A stretch of DNA of 51,963 nt, taken from the NCBI GenBank assembly GCA_030744755.1, contig JASLPY010000035.1, positions 1-51,963 of the forward strand, in the 5' to 3' direction. Below are positions 41,412 through 48,929 of the stretch, in pieces. The stretch comes from Kiritimatiellia bacterium (GTDB lineage Bacteria > Verrucomicrobiota > Kiritimatiellia > UBA8416 > JADHWI01). The notes under the pieces are model-generated. The model ran no database searches, had not been told where the DNA came from, and worked only from the letters and a program-made list of their open reading frames with translations. A program made the position numbers and the translations under genes. Every line of letters starts with the position of its first letter. Positions within the stretch are counted from its first letter, which is position 1.

Positions 41412-42674
41412 CTACTCGCTCAACTCGCCCAACAACAACAGTGCCCCGGCATACCAGGCGTTGTCGTCGTACTTCCCGGGGTTCTTGTCAAAATCCGGCC
41501 GCCGGTGATCGTGCAGGATCTTTCGCTTGTCCGGTTGTTCCGCCTGCAACGCAATTTCAACCCGGTGCTCACCATCCTCCAATCCAACCGCCACGACCAG
41601 GGTCGCTAGCCGGTGATACGTGCAGTAACCATCCATACGCGGACGTGTCACCGGGGCCTTGTCATCTACGTTCACCACCACCATTCCGCAATCCGGGCCC
41701 AGCAGATCGTAGATCGAGGCACGCGTACCCGTGAAGGTGAACGAGAGTTTGGCGCCGGCATCGGTCGCCTTCCAGAGTCCGGGGAGCCGTTTCCCAAAAC
41801 GCTTCGCCAAACCGTCATTCATCTTGCTCCAGCCTTTTCCAGGGTTAAGCCTGTCGAGCGGGATCATAGTCGCGTTTTCCCAGTTATCTGCCACAAGCGG
41901 TTCAGGCAAAGCATATGGCCCGGCTTCTCCATGCCCTTTCATCTTCAACAGCGACCGCGCCAGCACCTCGCGATAGACTTCATGTCCCGTGTCGGCGTGA
42001 GGATGAACTCCATCTCCGGAGAAAACCATCTTTCCTTCCTGTTCTTTGCCCTTGCCCTTAAAGATCAGGGTTCCCTTTTTTTCCCGTTTGGCGACTTCAA
42101 CGCCGAAGTGCACCGAGGGGATACCGTAATGATCGGCCACGGCTTCCATGGAGCTCGCGGCGCGGGGAAACTTGCCTGCCTGCAGGTCCCTGATCATATT
42201 GTGTGCAAGGGTATAAACATAACAGATGTCCGTTTCGGGATTGTCCCGGCGGATCTGCCGGACGATGCCCTCCATACTGCGATGTATCCGGTCCGGCGGT
42301 GCCCCGCCATCATTCACGGCAAATTCGACAAACACCAGATCGGGCTTATGTTGCAGCACGTCATGATAGAGCCGGAACACCCCCAGGTCGGATCCGGTTC
42401 CACCGATGGCGGCATTGATTTCGGAAACTTCGGCCTTGGGCCAGGTCTTCTTGAACCAGTCCAGCGATTTTGGCCGCCAGCCCGGCGCAGCAGTAATGCT
42501 GCCGCCGAGGTAGGCAACATTCACAGCCTTGCCCTGCTCAAGACGCGCAAACAGATTCGGCAGCCCGTTTCGAATTCGACATTCCTCGGCAACACACAAC
42601 GGATCCGGATCGGCCGCTTGCAGGCCGCCGGCCAGGATGATAAAGACGCCTAGAATTCTGAGACCATGTTGCAC
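41412..42674 (-). CDS. Secreted SGNH/GDSL hydrolase (carbohydrate esterase type)
   Basis: 420 residues from a GTG at 42674, preceded by AAAGGAG; the out-of-frame ATG next to it is not used. Signal peptide (LRILGVFIILAGGLQA). SGNH blocks: AYLGGSITAA (Ser), AIGGTGSDLG (Gly), VEFAVNDGG (Asn), GDGVHPHADTG (Asp/His). A C-terminal beta domain (LSFTFTGTRASIYDLLGPDCGMVVVNVDDK) is common in pectin or rhamnogalacturonan acetylesterase-like proteins. Leads the run of exported enzymes. Confidence 0.87.
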   Translation of the reverse strand: MQHGLRILGVFIILAGGLQAADPDPLCVAEECRIRNGLPNLFARLEQGKAVNVAYLGGSITAAPGWRPKSLDWFKKTWPKAEVSEINAAIGGTGSDLGVFRLYHDVLQHKPDLVFVEFAVNDGGAPPDRIHRSMEGIVRQIRRDNPETDICYVYTLAHNMIRDLQAGKFPRAASSMEAVADHYGIPSVHFGVEVAKREKKGTLIFKGKGKEQEGKMVFSGDGVHPHADTGHEVYREVLARSLLKMKGHGEAGPYALPEPLVADNWENATMIPLDRLNPGKGWSKMNDGLAKRFGKRLPGLWKATDAGAKLSFTFTGTRASIYDLLGPDCGMVVVNVDDKAPVTRPRMDGYCTYHRLATLVVAVGLEDGEHRVEIALQAEQPDKRKILHDHRRPDFDKNPGKYDDNAWYAGALLLLGELSE

Positions 42675-42762
42675 TCTGCGCTCCTTTTGGAACAACAATG
42701 CCCCTCCCGAAAGCTGATATCTTGGCAGGAATACCATTGGTCTTCCATCACAAACAGTGAGC

Positions 42763-42803
42763 AAAAAAAGGCAAAAAAAGGCGCCCGGTGAACACCGGGC
42801 GCC
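42763..42803 (-). terminator. Strong intrinsic terminator of hcp
   Basis: GGCGCCCGGT-GAAC-ACCGGGCGCC (42780-42803) is a perfect 10-bp stem. In the minus direction it is followed by two seven-base T-runs (complement of A at 42763-42779), a textbook terminator about 35 nt after the hcp stop. The plus side is also T-rich. Confidence 0.92.
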
Positions 42804-42836
42804 TTCTTCTCTTCATGCCTTGTAGGCAGTTGACAT

Positions 42837-44501
42837 TTAGTTGCTGCTTGCTGCCGGCAGAATCTGCGCCAGGTCTTCGTCCGGGGTTGATATCGGCGCG
42901 ATGCCGAAGTTCTCTACCAGGACGTTGAGGACTGCCGGAGTAATGAATGCCGGCAGGCTTGGGCCAAGCTTGATGTTCTTGATACCCAGGTGAAGCAGTG
43001 ACAACAGGATCACAACGGCCTTCTGCTCGTACCACGAGAGGATGAGTGACAGCGGCAGGTCGTTGACCCCGCAGTCGAAGGCATCCGCAAGGGCCAGGGC
43101 AATGACAACGGCCGAGTATGCATCGTTGCACTGTCCGATGTCCAGCAGCCTGGGAATGCCCCCGATGTCGCCAAACTCGAGGTTGTTGAACCGGTACTTG
43201 CCGCAGGCTAGCGTGAGAATTACGCAGTCATCCGGAATCTTCTCTGCCAGCTCGGTGTAGTAATTCCGGCCGCTCTTGGCGCCGTCACAGCCGCCGACGA
43301 GGAAGAAGTGGCGAATCTGTCCGCCCTTCACTGCCTCTATTACCTTGTCTGCCACTCCGAGAACCGCATTGTGGCCAAAACCAACGAGTATGGTCTTCTC
43401 GGGTTCGTCGGACTGGAAACCTTCGGCCTCGAGGGCGGCTTCTATGACCGGCGCAAAATCATCATTGGCGATGTGCGCTACGCCGGGCCAGGCTACCAGG
43501 CCGCGGGTGAAGATGCGGTTTTTGTAGGAATCATGCGGGCGCTGAATGCAGTTGGTTGTCATCAGGATGGCGCCCGGGAATTCATCGAACTCCTTGTGCT
43601 GGTCCTGCCAGGCTCCGCCGTAATTCCCGACAAGGTGCGAGTACTTCTTCAACTCCGGATAACCATGGGCCGGCAGCATCTCGCTATGCGTGTAGACATT
43701 GATTCCCTTTCCTTCCGTCTGTTTGAGCAAAGCGTCGAGATCCTTAAGATCATGGCCCGAGATAAGGATGGCTTTGCCCTTTACCACAGTCGTGCGTACG
43801 GGGGTCGGTACTGGGTGGCCGTAGGTCTCCGTATGGGCCGAATCCAACATCTCCATGACTTTCACGTTCATCTCTCCGCACCTGAATGCCATTGTCTGAA
43901 GGGCTTCGGCGGTGGGGTTCTCTTCGGCCAGAAGATCCAATGCCTCATGGAAGAACATAAAGACATCGCGGTTTTCCTTGCCCAGAACAAGAGCATGGTC
44001 CGCATAGGCGGCCATGCCTTTCAACCCGTAAAGAACGAGTTCTTGGAGACCGACGATGTCGTCGGCCTTGCCGTTCTGTCTCTCGTTGATGCTGACTTCC
44101 TGGCCTTCGGAAACAAGGTCTTCATGAGACGAGGCTGGGATCCAGCAGGCGGGCCCGCTCAGTTCTTCCTCGATATTGCCAGCCTTGCGGATGCCTTCGT
44201 GGTAGAGCGCTTTGGCCTTGTCCTTGATTTCGGAGGCCGACCGAAGCATGTTCTCCAGCCGCGCGACGTCGAAGTTGACGTTGGTTACAGTCGTGAAGAG
44301 AGCTTCAACCACGAACACATCGATATCACGATCATGGTGGCCGAGTTCCCCCGCCCTATGAGCGTACATGGAAATACCCTTAGCCGCATGGACCAGCAGG
44401 TCCTGAAGCGCAGAAGTCTCCGGGTCTTTCCCGCACACCCCGAACTTGGTGCAACCTGTTCCCTGGGCCGTCTGTTCACACTGGTAGCAAAACATACTCA
44501 T
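42837..44501 (-). CDS. hcp: Hybrid-cluster protein (hydroxylamine / NO reductase), class I
   Basis: 554 residues. The ATG at 44501 has AAAGGAAG seven bases upstream and starts at FCYQCEQT; longer readings are not homologous. N-terminal cysteines C5, C8, C17 and C23 (C-x2-C-x8-C-x5-C) match the anaerobic class I form and bind a [4Fe-4S] cluster; later motifs such as GHDLKDL, ILMTTNCIQRPHDSYKNRIFT, GGCDGAKSGRNYY and LACGKYRFN hold the hybrid cluster. Hcp reduces nitric oxide (and hydroxylamine in vitro) and protects anaerobes from nitrosative stress. The next upstream features are an FNR-like site and promoter. Confidence 0.96.
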   Translation of the reverse strand: MSMFCYQCEQTAQGTGCTKFGVCGKDPETSALQDLLVHAAKGISMYAHRAGELGHHDRDIDVFVVEALFTTVTNVNFDVARLENMLRSASEIKDKAKALYHEGIRKAGNIEEELSGPACWIPASSHEDLVSEGQEVSINERQNGKADDIVGLQELVLYGLKGMAAYADHALVLGKENRDVFMFFHEALDLLAEENPTAEALQTMAFRCGEMNVKVMEMLDSAHTETYGHPVPTPVRTTVVKGKAILISGHDLKDLDALLKQTEGKGINVYTHSEMLPAHGYPELKKYSHLVGNYGGAWQDQHKEFDEFPGAILMTTNCIQRPHDSYKNRIFTRGLVAWPGVAHIANDDFAPVIEAALEAEGFQSDEPEKTILVGFGHNAVLGVADKVIEAVKGGQIRHFFLVGGCDGAKSGRNYYTELAEKIPDDCVILTLACGKYRFNNLEFGDIGGIPRLLDIGQCNDAYSAVVIALALADAFDCGVNDLPLSLILSWYEQKAVVILLSLLHLGIKNIKLGPSLPAFITPAVLNVLVENFGIAPISTPDEDLAQILPAASSN

Positions 44502-44542
44502 TATTTCTTCCTTTCGTGGTTTTATTGCTGAATACGGCAGGC

Positions 44543-44584
44543 AAGTTACCTGAAATCCGAAATCAGATCCTTGACCTGGGTCAA
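44543..44584 (-). promoter_or_regulatory. FNR/HcpR-type site and -10 of the hcp promoter
   Basis: TTGACCTGGGTCAA (44571-44584) is a perfect TTGAC-N4-GTCAA palindrome, the kind of site recognised by CRP/FNR-family regulators; HcpR sites upstream of hcp in other anaerobes have, from memory, this form. A -10-like TAACTT (minus strand, 44543-44548) implies initiation at 44536, placing the palindrome centre at -41.5, the class II activator position. There is no good -35, as expected for an activated promoter. Confidence 0.75.
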
Positions 44585-44817
44585 GTTTTTGAGAGTTCTG
44601 TGGCAGCCTGAAAAAGACCCTGGAGCCCGTCGGCCTGCCGTACATAGCCTTGGCGAAGTAGGGGCCACCGTCGGATGCGCAATAGCTGCGCATTCGCCTG
44701 TCACACCCAAGGCTTCGTTCAATTCTGTCACATCTATACCCTTTCTTTGCTCCACAACGGCGGAGGCCTGCCGCGCTTCAGCAGGTGCAGACATCACTCT
44801 CGGGGCTTGGTGGACCG
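44585..44817. other. Gap between hslO and the hcp promoter
   Basis: No gene that I trust. A perfect 7-bp hairpin ATGCGCA-ATAGC-TGCGCAT lies at 44675-44693 and may end the hslO transcript, though no T-run follows. A 91-codon reading starts at 44821 overlapping the hslO stop but runs through the regulatory palindrome and resembles no protein. Confidence 0.4.
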
Positions 44818-45681
44818 TCATTTTTCCTCAACAAGCTCCCTCAGGCGGTCGGAGTTGATCGTATAATCCTCGCTGCACATGTGACAGGTCACGCTGTGGG
44901 ACTTGTCCTGGTCAAGCATATCCCGGCGTTCTTCAGGCGGAAGGGTTCTTATCACTTCTTCGATCTTGTCTATGGAGCAACGGCATTGGAACCGCAGTTC
45001 CGTGGTGGAGTTCATTTCGATATCACCCAAGCCTACGACTTCGTCGAAAGATCCTGTGTCATGAGGCTCTGCCAGCCATTGACGTATCCCTGCTCCGGAA
45101 AAGGCTTCAAGTACATTAACGAAAGCCGTCACGTCACCATCAGGCATTCGCTGTGCCATGATTGCCCTGGCGAAACCCAGACCGCCGCTGTCGGAATGCG
45201 CCAGGATCTCGACTGCCGTCGGAATCTGCATGGAATGATTGAAAAAGCGGGCAAGGATGGTTCTGGGCGAAGGCGGGTCGACTTTCAACTGTGCCTGGTT
45301 CAGGATTTTGCCGGGCAGGGTCCGCATTATTTGTACGGTTCCTGTCTCGCCCAGGGCTTTAAGGGGGTCGATCTGCTCATCCCCATCCATTTCGTTCAGA
45401 ACCTTCTTGTAAGTGAACCCGCGCAGGTCGCCTGTCCCGGTTGCTTCGACAAGGAAACCCGTCACCGGCCCGGATGTCCTTGCATGGATAGAAACGGCCT
45501 CCTCCGGCTTGGGAGAATCGAGGATCAGCAAAGCAGCCGCTGCCGTTGCTTCAGCGAGAACGCATCCTGCCGTTGGGCCGGACAAGTGCCTGGCTTCGAG
45601 CGCCTTTGCGGTCATTGTCACATCCGCTGCCGCGAAACGGATGTTTGTGGATTTTGAAAGACCTTGTGTCAGGGTGTCCAT
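44818..45681 (-). CDS. hslO: Hsp33 redox-regulated chaperone
   Basis: 287 residues, usual size. The C-terminal redox switch has C233 and C235 (FQCRCS) and C266 and C269 (TCHMC), the C-x-C ... C-x2-C zinc site that opens on oxidation to activate chaperone holding in the cytoplasm. Core motifs: GYLRG-like GDLRGFTY, GTVQIMR, EILAHSDSGGLGFARAIMAQ. It follows the RdgC-like gene by 12 bp and precedes hcp, so oxidative- and nitrosative-stress functions are adjacent. Confidence 0.94.
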   Translation of the reverse strand: MDTLTQGLSKSTNIRFAAADVTMTAKALEARHLSGPTAGCVLAEATAAAALLILDSPKPEEAVSIHARTSGPVTGFLVEATGTGDLRGFTYKKVLNEMDGDEQIDPLKALGETGTVQIMRTLPGKILNQAQLKVDPPSPRTILARFFNHSMQIPTAVEILAHSDSGGLGFARAIMAQRMPDGDVTAFVNVLEAFSGAGIRQWLAEPHDTGSFDEVVGLGDIEMNSTTELRFQCRCSIDKIEEVIRTLPPEERRDMLDQDKSHSVTCHMCSEDYTINSDRLRELVEEK

Positions 45682-45693
45682 GATTCGTCCGGG

Positions 45694-46791
45694 CTATCTC
45701 TTGCTTTCTCTTCCTGCGACCCATTTGTGGATCTCTTTCTGTACCACCGGCCAGGTGCCCTTGTCGATACGTTCAGAAAGGAACTTCTCATAGAAGGATT
45801 CGAAAACGGAGATGAATCTGTTCAGCGAAAGCACTCTCTGCTGGTAGCGGGAAATTGCATCTACGTCAGCGAATTTGGGCATCTTGAATCCGCGAAAGAT
45901 GAAATCTTCCGCATCCAGCGCTGTTGTCCATGATTCGTTTTCGGCTCCGATGGTCAAGCGCGCCTTGAGCAGTTTCTTGCCGCCCAAGAGGCACGTCTTG
46001 GCCTCGGTCGACACTTCAGGGGCCCCTTTTCTCAACACCGTGACATGAGCGCCGTCGCCTTCCAGCATGAATGTCAGCGGGCCTTCGATCATGATTCCGT
46101 AACGGCCAATTTCCGTGCTGAGCATTCCGCCGCGTGCTTCGGAATAGAACCACAGCCACGTGAGGAAATCCTGTCCCACCGAGCTTCCGGCAAGCGGGTC
46201 CTCCATCTCGGGCGAGTAGCTGGTCGGTTGCATGAGCGTGGCATCGAAATGCTTGAGTTTCATAGCCGCAGTAATCGCCGTCATGGGTACCGGAGAGATG
46301 CCGGTCGTGTCACGGTAACTCAGCACCAGCGCGTCGACCTGTTTGTCGCTCATTGCCCCGGCATAGAGACGGTCATTGTTGGCGTCATAGACGGTGGGGA
46401 TTCCGGTCAGCGACGGAGGCATTTCGGGCAACAGCCGTTCCCTGACCGTCTTTTTAATTTCGGAACGTTTCGCACGTGGCAAATACGCAAGTCCTTCTGC
46501 CTGCAGCACCGCCAGCTCTTCGATCTGGCATTCCGCGCGGAGTAGTGATTCGGGGATCTTCCGTTCAGCCTTCATCAACGTGAGCCGAAGGTAACCGCCA
46601 TAATGCGCATTATCGGCGGTTATGAGTCGATCCAGAAGATGTCTTCCGGTGACCCAGCCCGCAATCTCGCCGCTGCTCAGGGTGTTGATTGGAGGCACGG
46701 CGTGCCGGGCAAACCGTTCAACGGCATCCTCGGGCAGCGCCCGTGGCATATAGAATGCCCGAAAACCTACAGATCCACTTTCAAAACTCAT
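45694..46791 (-). CDS. RdgC-like protein (recombination-associated)
   Basis: 365 residues, somewhat longer than E. coli RdgC (303). Alignable by eye: GWV near the start, AERKIPESLLRAECQIEELAVLQAEG followed by LPRAKRSEIKKTVRERLLPEMPP (RdgC: KIPSPVIKQALEAKI ... LKDEVLHSLLPRAF), and VYDANNDRLYAGAMSDKQVDALVLSYRDT. RdgC forms a DNA-encircling ring that limits RecA. The C-terminus (RVLSLNRFISVFESFYEKFLSERIDKGTW) differs from the enterobacterial form, so the assignment is at family level. Confidence 0.65.
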   Translation of the reverse strand: MSFESGSVGFRAFYMPRALPEDAVERFARHAVPPINTLSSGEIAGWVTGRHLLDRLITADNAHYGGYLRLTLMKAERKIPESLLRAECQIEELAVLQAEGLAYLPRAKRSEIKKTVRERLLPEMPPSLTGIPTVYDANNDRLYAGAMSDKQVDALVLSYRDTTGISPVPMTAITAAMKLKHFDATLMQPTSYSPEMEDPLAGSSVGQDFLTWLWFYSEARGGMLSTEIGRYGIMIEGPLTFMLEGDGAHVTVLRKGAPEVSTEAKTCLLGGKKLLKARLTIGAENESWTTALDAEDFIFRGFKMPKFADVDAISRYQQRVLSLNRFISVFESFYEKFLSERIDKGTWPVVQKEIHKWVAGRESKR

Positions 46792-46895
46792 TACCTGTTC
46801 TCCAATTGGGACGAGGAGGGACTATACAGAAACGTCCCGAAGATTCAAACCATACTGATAGGAACAGAACCCAAGTATGTGCGCATCCACGCCGG

Positions 46896-46968
46896 GGGCG
46901 CGGCAAGCTCCGAGCTTGCACCGCCCTGGCGGTGGCGCACACCGGGGCACCTCTCGGAGATAGGTGCC
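46896..46968. repeat. Cluster of overlapping hairpins
   Basis: GGGCG (46896-46900) / CGCCC (46922-46926) enclose GCAAGCTC-C-GAGCTTGC (46903-46919). ACCGCC-CT-GGCGGT (46920-46933) shares bases with the first outer stem, so the two are mutually exclusive. GGCACCT (46946-46952) pairs with AGGTGCC (46962-46968). It lies between the OsmC-family and RdgC-like genes, 100 bp upstream of the latter. May be an attenuator-like or dispersed repeat element. Confidence 0.55.
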
Positions 46969-47005
46969 TACTTCATTCAGTACAGACGGGAATCTACGGT
47001 TGGTA

Positions 47006-47416
47006 TTACTCGCCGTAGACGAAAGTTATCGGTGCGTCGATTTCCGGGTGGATGCTCTTATGGACGGGGCAGTGGAGTGCTCCACGTTCAATTCGGGTCT
47101 TCTCTTCGGGAGAGAGCTCTCTTGGAATACGCACGGTCACGGGCAGTTTCACGATTCTCCGGGGTTTATCCGTGGACATTTCCTTTTCCGCGTGGGCAGT
47201 CGCCCCGCTGATATCAATGCCGTGCCGTTCGGCCACAATACCCATAATAGTAAGCGCACAGGATCCAAGCGCCGTGGCAACCAGATCCGTGGGGGAGAAA
47301 GTCTCGCCCTTACCCTGGTTGTCTGTGGGGGCATCGGTAATAAGTGTGCCTGACGAAGGAGCATGTTTCGCCGTACACCTGAGATTGCCGTCGTAACTGA
47401 TATCTATTTCAACCAT
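47006..47416 (-). CDS. OsmC/Ohr-family peroxiredoxin-like protein
   Basis: 136 residues from the ATG at 47416. Family features: TFSPTDLVATALGSCALTIMGIVAERHGIDIS with C53 and GALHCPVHKSI with C116, the two cysteines that reduce organic hydroperoxides. Length and the YDGNLRCTAKHAPSG-like start match OsmC more than Ohr. Likely defence against organic peroxides, consistent with the neighbouring redox genes. Confidence 0.9.
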   Translation of the reverse strand: MVEIDISYDGNLRCTAKHAPSSGTLITDAPTDNQGKGETFSPTDLVATALGSCALTIMGIVAERHGIDISGATAHAEKEMSTDKPRRIVKLPVTVRIPRELSPEEKTRIERGALHCPVHKSIHPEIDAPITFVYGE

Positions 47417-47481
47417 TGTTCCCAATCCTCTCATTGCTCGTTGAGCCCGAGAAAAGGGCTCATATGGCCGCAACAGCTGTG

Positions 47482-48537
47482 TTAGCTACGGCTCTGTTTC
47501 ATGGCTTCTGAAAGGGCCTCAAGGATCTGGACAGTATCTTCCCAGCCGATACAGGCATCCGTGATGCTCTGGCCATACCGCAGGGGTTTACCCTGAACAA
47601 CATCCTGTCGTCCCGCTTCCAGGTTGCTTTCGAGCATAAGCCCGAAGATAGAGTTGTCTCCACTTGATAGCATGGCGGCAATGTCGCCGGCAACCCTGGC
47701 TTGATTCGCTGCATCCTTACGGGAGTTGCCGTGACTACAGTCAACCATCAAGCGGTGGGGGAGGTCCTGGCGCTGTAACAATGCGGTGGCGGCTTCCAGG
47801 TCCTTGCACCCATAGTTTGGACCGTCATTACTGCCGCGCAGGATGACATGGCAGTCTTCGTTTCCCCGGGTCGCCACGATCGCTGCCACGCTCTGCTTTG
47901 TTACCGACAGAAAATGATGCGGATAGCGGGCCGCTTCAATGGCGTCGACGGCGATCTGCACATTTCCGTTTGTGGCGTTCTTGAATCCAATTGGACAGGA
48001 AAGTCCGGAGGCAAGTTCACGGTGGACCTGGCTTTCGGTGGTGCGTGCCCCAATTGCTCCCCAGCTTACAAGGTCGGCAATAAACTGCGGCATAATCGTG
48101 TCGAGGAATTCGCACCCTACCGGGAGCCTCATGTTTGCCAGGTCCAGAAGAAGGTCTCGTGCGATATGCAGGCCCTTGTTGATGCTGAAGCTGCCATCTA
48201 TGAACGGGTCATTAATAAGCCCTTTCCAACCGATGTTCGTGCGCGGTTTCTCAAAATACATCCGCATAACAATCAACAGTTCTTCTGCAAAACGCTCGGC
48301 CTGTTTCCTGAGCCTTGCCGCATACTCTCGTGCTGCCTCAGCATCGTGAATCGAACAAGGGCCCACAACTACCACCAGGCGCTTGTCGCGGCCATGCAGG
48401 CACGCGGCTATCTCGAGTCTCGTGCGGGCAACGGTTTCCGATGCCTCATCAGTAATGGGCAATTCCTCCATAAGAATGGCAGGCGGCACCAGTGGTTTAA
48501 GAGCATCAATGCGCACATCATCAGTCACTCGGAACAT
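47482..48537 (-). CDS. 3-deoxy-7-phosphoheptulonate (DAHP) synthase, type I (AroF/G/H)
   Basis: 351 residues. Catalyses phosphoenolpyruvate plus erythrose 4-phosphate to DAHP, the first step to chorismate. Motifs: VVVVGPCSIHD, FEKPRTNIGWKG, ARTTESQVHRELASGLSCPIGFKN, DCSHGNSRK. The ATG at 48537 is chosen over one at 48561 because AAAGG precedes it, the N-terminus FRVTDDVRIDALKPLVPP aligns with AroG, and a likely transcription start near 48565 leaves no leader for the longer form. Feedback specificity cannot be read reliably. Confidence 0.94.
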   Translation of the reverse strand: MFRVTDDVRIDALKPLVPPAILMEELPITDEASETVARTRLEIAACLHGRDKRLVVVVGPCSIHDAEAAREYAARLRKQAERFAEELLIVMRMYFEKPRTNIGWKGLINDPFIDGSFSINKGLHIARDLLLDLANMRLPVGCEFLDTIMPQFIADLVSWGAIGARTTESQVHRELASGLSCPIGFKNATNGNVQIAVDAIEAARYPHHFLSVTKQSVAAIVATRGNEDCHVILRGSNDGPNYGCKDLEAATALLQRQDLPHRLMVDCSHGNSRKDAANQARVAGDIAAMLSSGDNSIFGLMLESNLEAGRQDVVQGKPLRYGQSITDACIGWEDTVQILEALSEAMKQSRS

Positions 48538-48571
48538 GGCAAGTTTCCTTTCATTAGCCATCTGGTCAATA

Positions 48572-48600
48572 AAGATAAGCCACGAAAGGCTGAATGACAA
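48572..48600 (-). promoter_or_regulatory. Putative sigma70 promoter of the DAHP synthase gene
   Basis: On the minus strand TTGTCA (48595-48600), 17-bp spacer, TATCTT (48572-48577). Start of transcription near 48565, giving a leader of about 28 nt. Confidence 0.55.
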
Positions 48601-48745
48601 CGCTTCTGACGGGCAACAATGGAGAAAAACATGTAGGTTCAGGCTGGCTTTCCGGGCTGAAGCCGGCTACATAAGCGGTGTTCTCATCTTCCCTCAGTTC
48701 TTCTCCGGCCGAGGATGCCCGGCTCCAAATCCCGGAAACATGACC

Positions 48746-48790
48746 TTGCACTTTGCATGTATCGGGATCCTTCTCGTTGCACTTTGCAAC
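48746..48790. promoter_or_regulatory. Paired palindromic operator-like sites
   Basis: The 12-mer TTGCACTTTGCA occurs at 48746-48757 and again at 48777-48788, 31 bp apart (three helical turns). The second is part of a perfect palindrome GTTGCA-CTT-TGCAAC (48776-48790). They lie between the divergent DAHP synthase and Rid-like genes. The remainder of the gap 48538-48929 holds a CGGGCTGAAGCCGG hairpin near 48645-48659 and no further gene. Confidence 0.5.
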
Positions 48791-48929
48791 GGCTAATCTA
48801 ATCTGCGAACCTCCTTTATCTGATCCATTATCGCTGGTATGGTTTCTGCTGATTTGTTCTAATCAACCTGCGGATCACTACCGGAGGGTTCAATTAGAAG
48901 TACTCGGGGGCTATAACGGGAGACAAGAT

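Noticed and set aside
40424..41734. 436-codon plus-strand open frame
   Set aside because: Antisense to the sulfatase and SGNH hydrolase genes; no recognisable motifs.
43308..44531. 407-codon plus-strand open frame
   Set aside because: Antisense to hcp, whose cluster cysteines and terminator are clear.
44546..44821. 91-codon minus-strand frame overlapping the hslO stop as ATGA
   Set aside because: Composition is unlike a protein, and it runs through the perfect FNR-like palindrome and into the hcp promoter.
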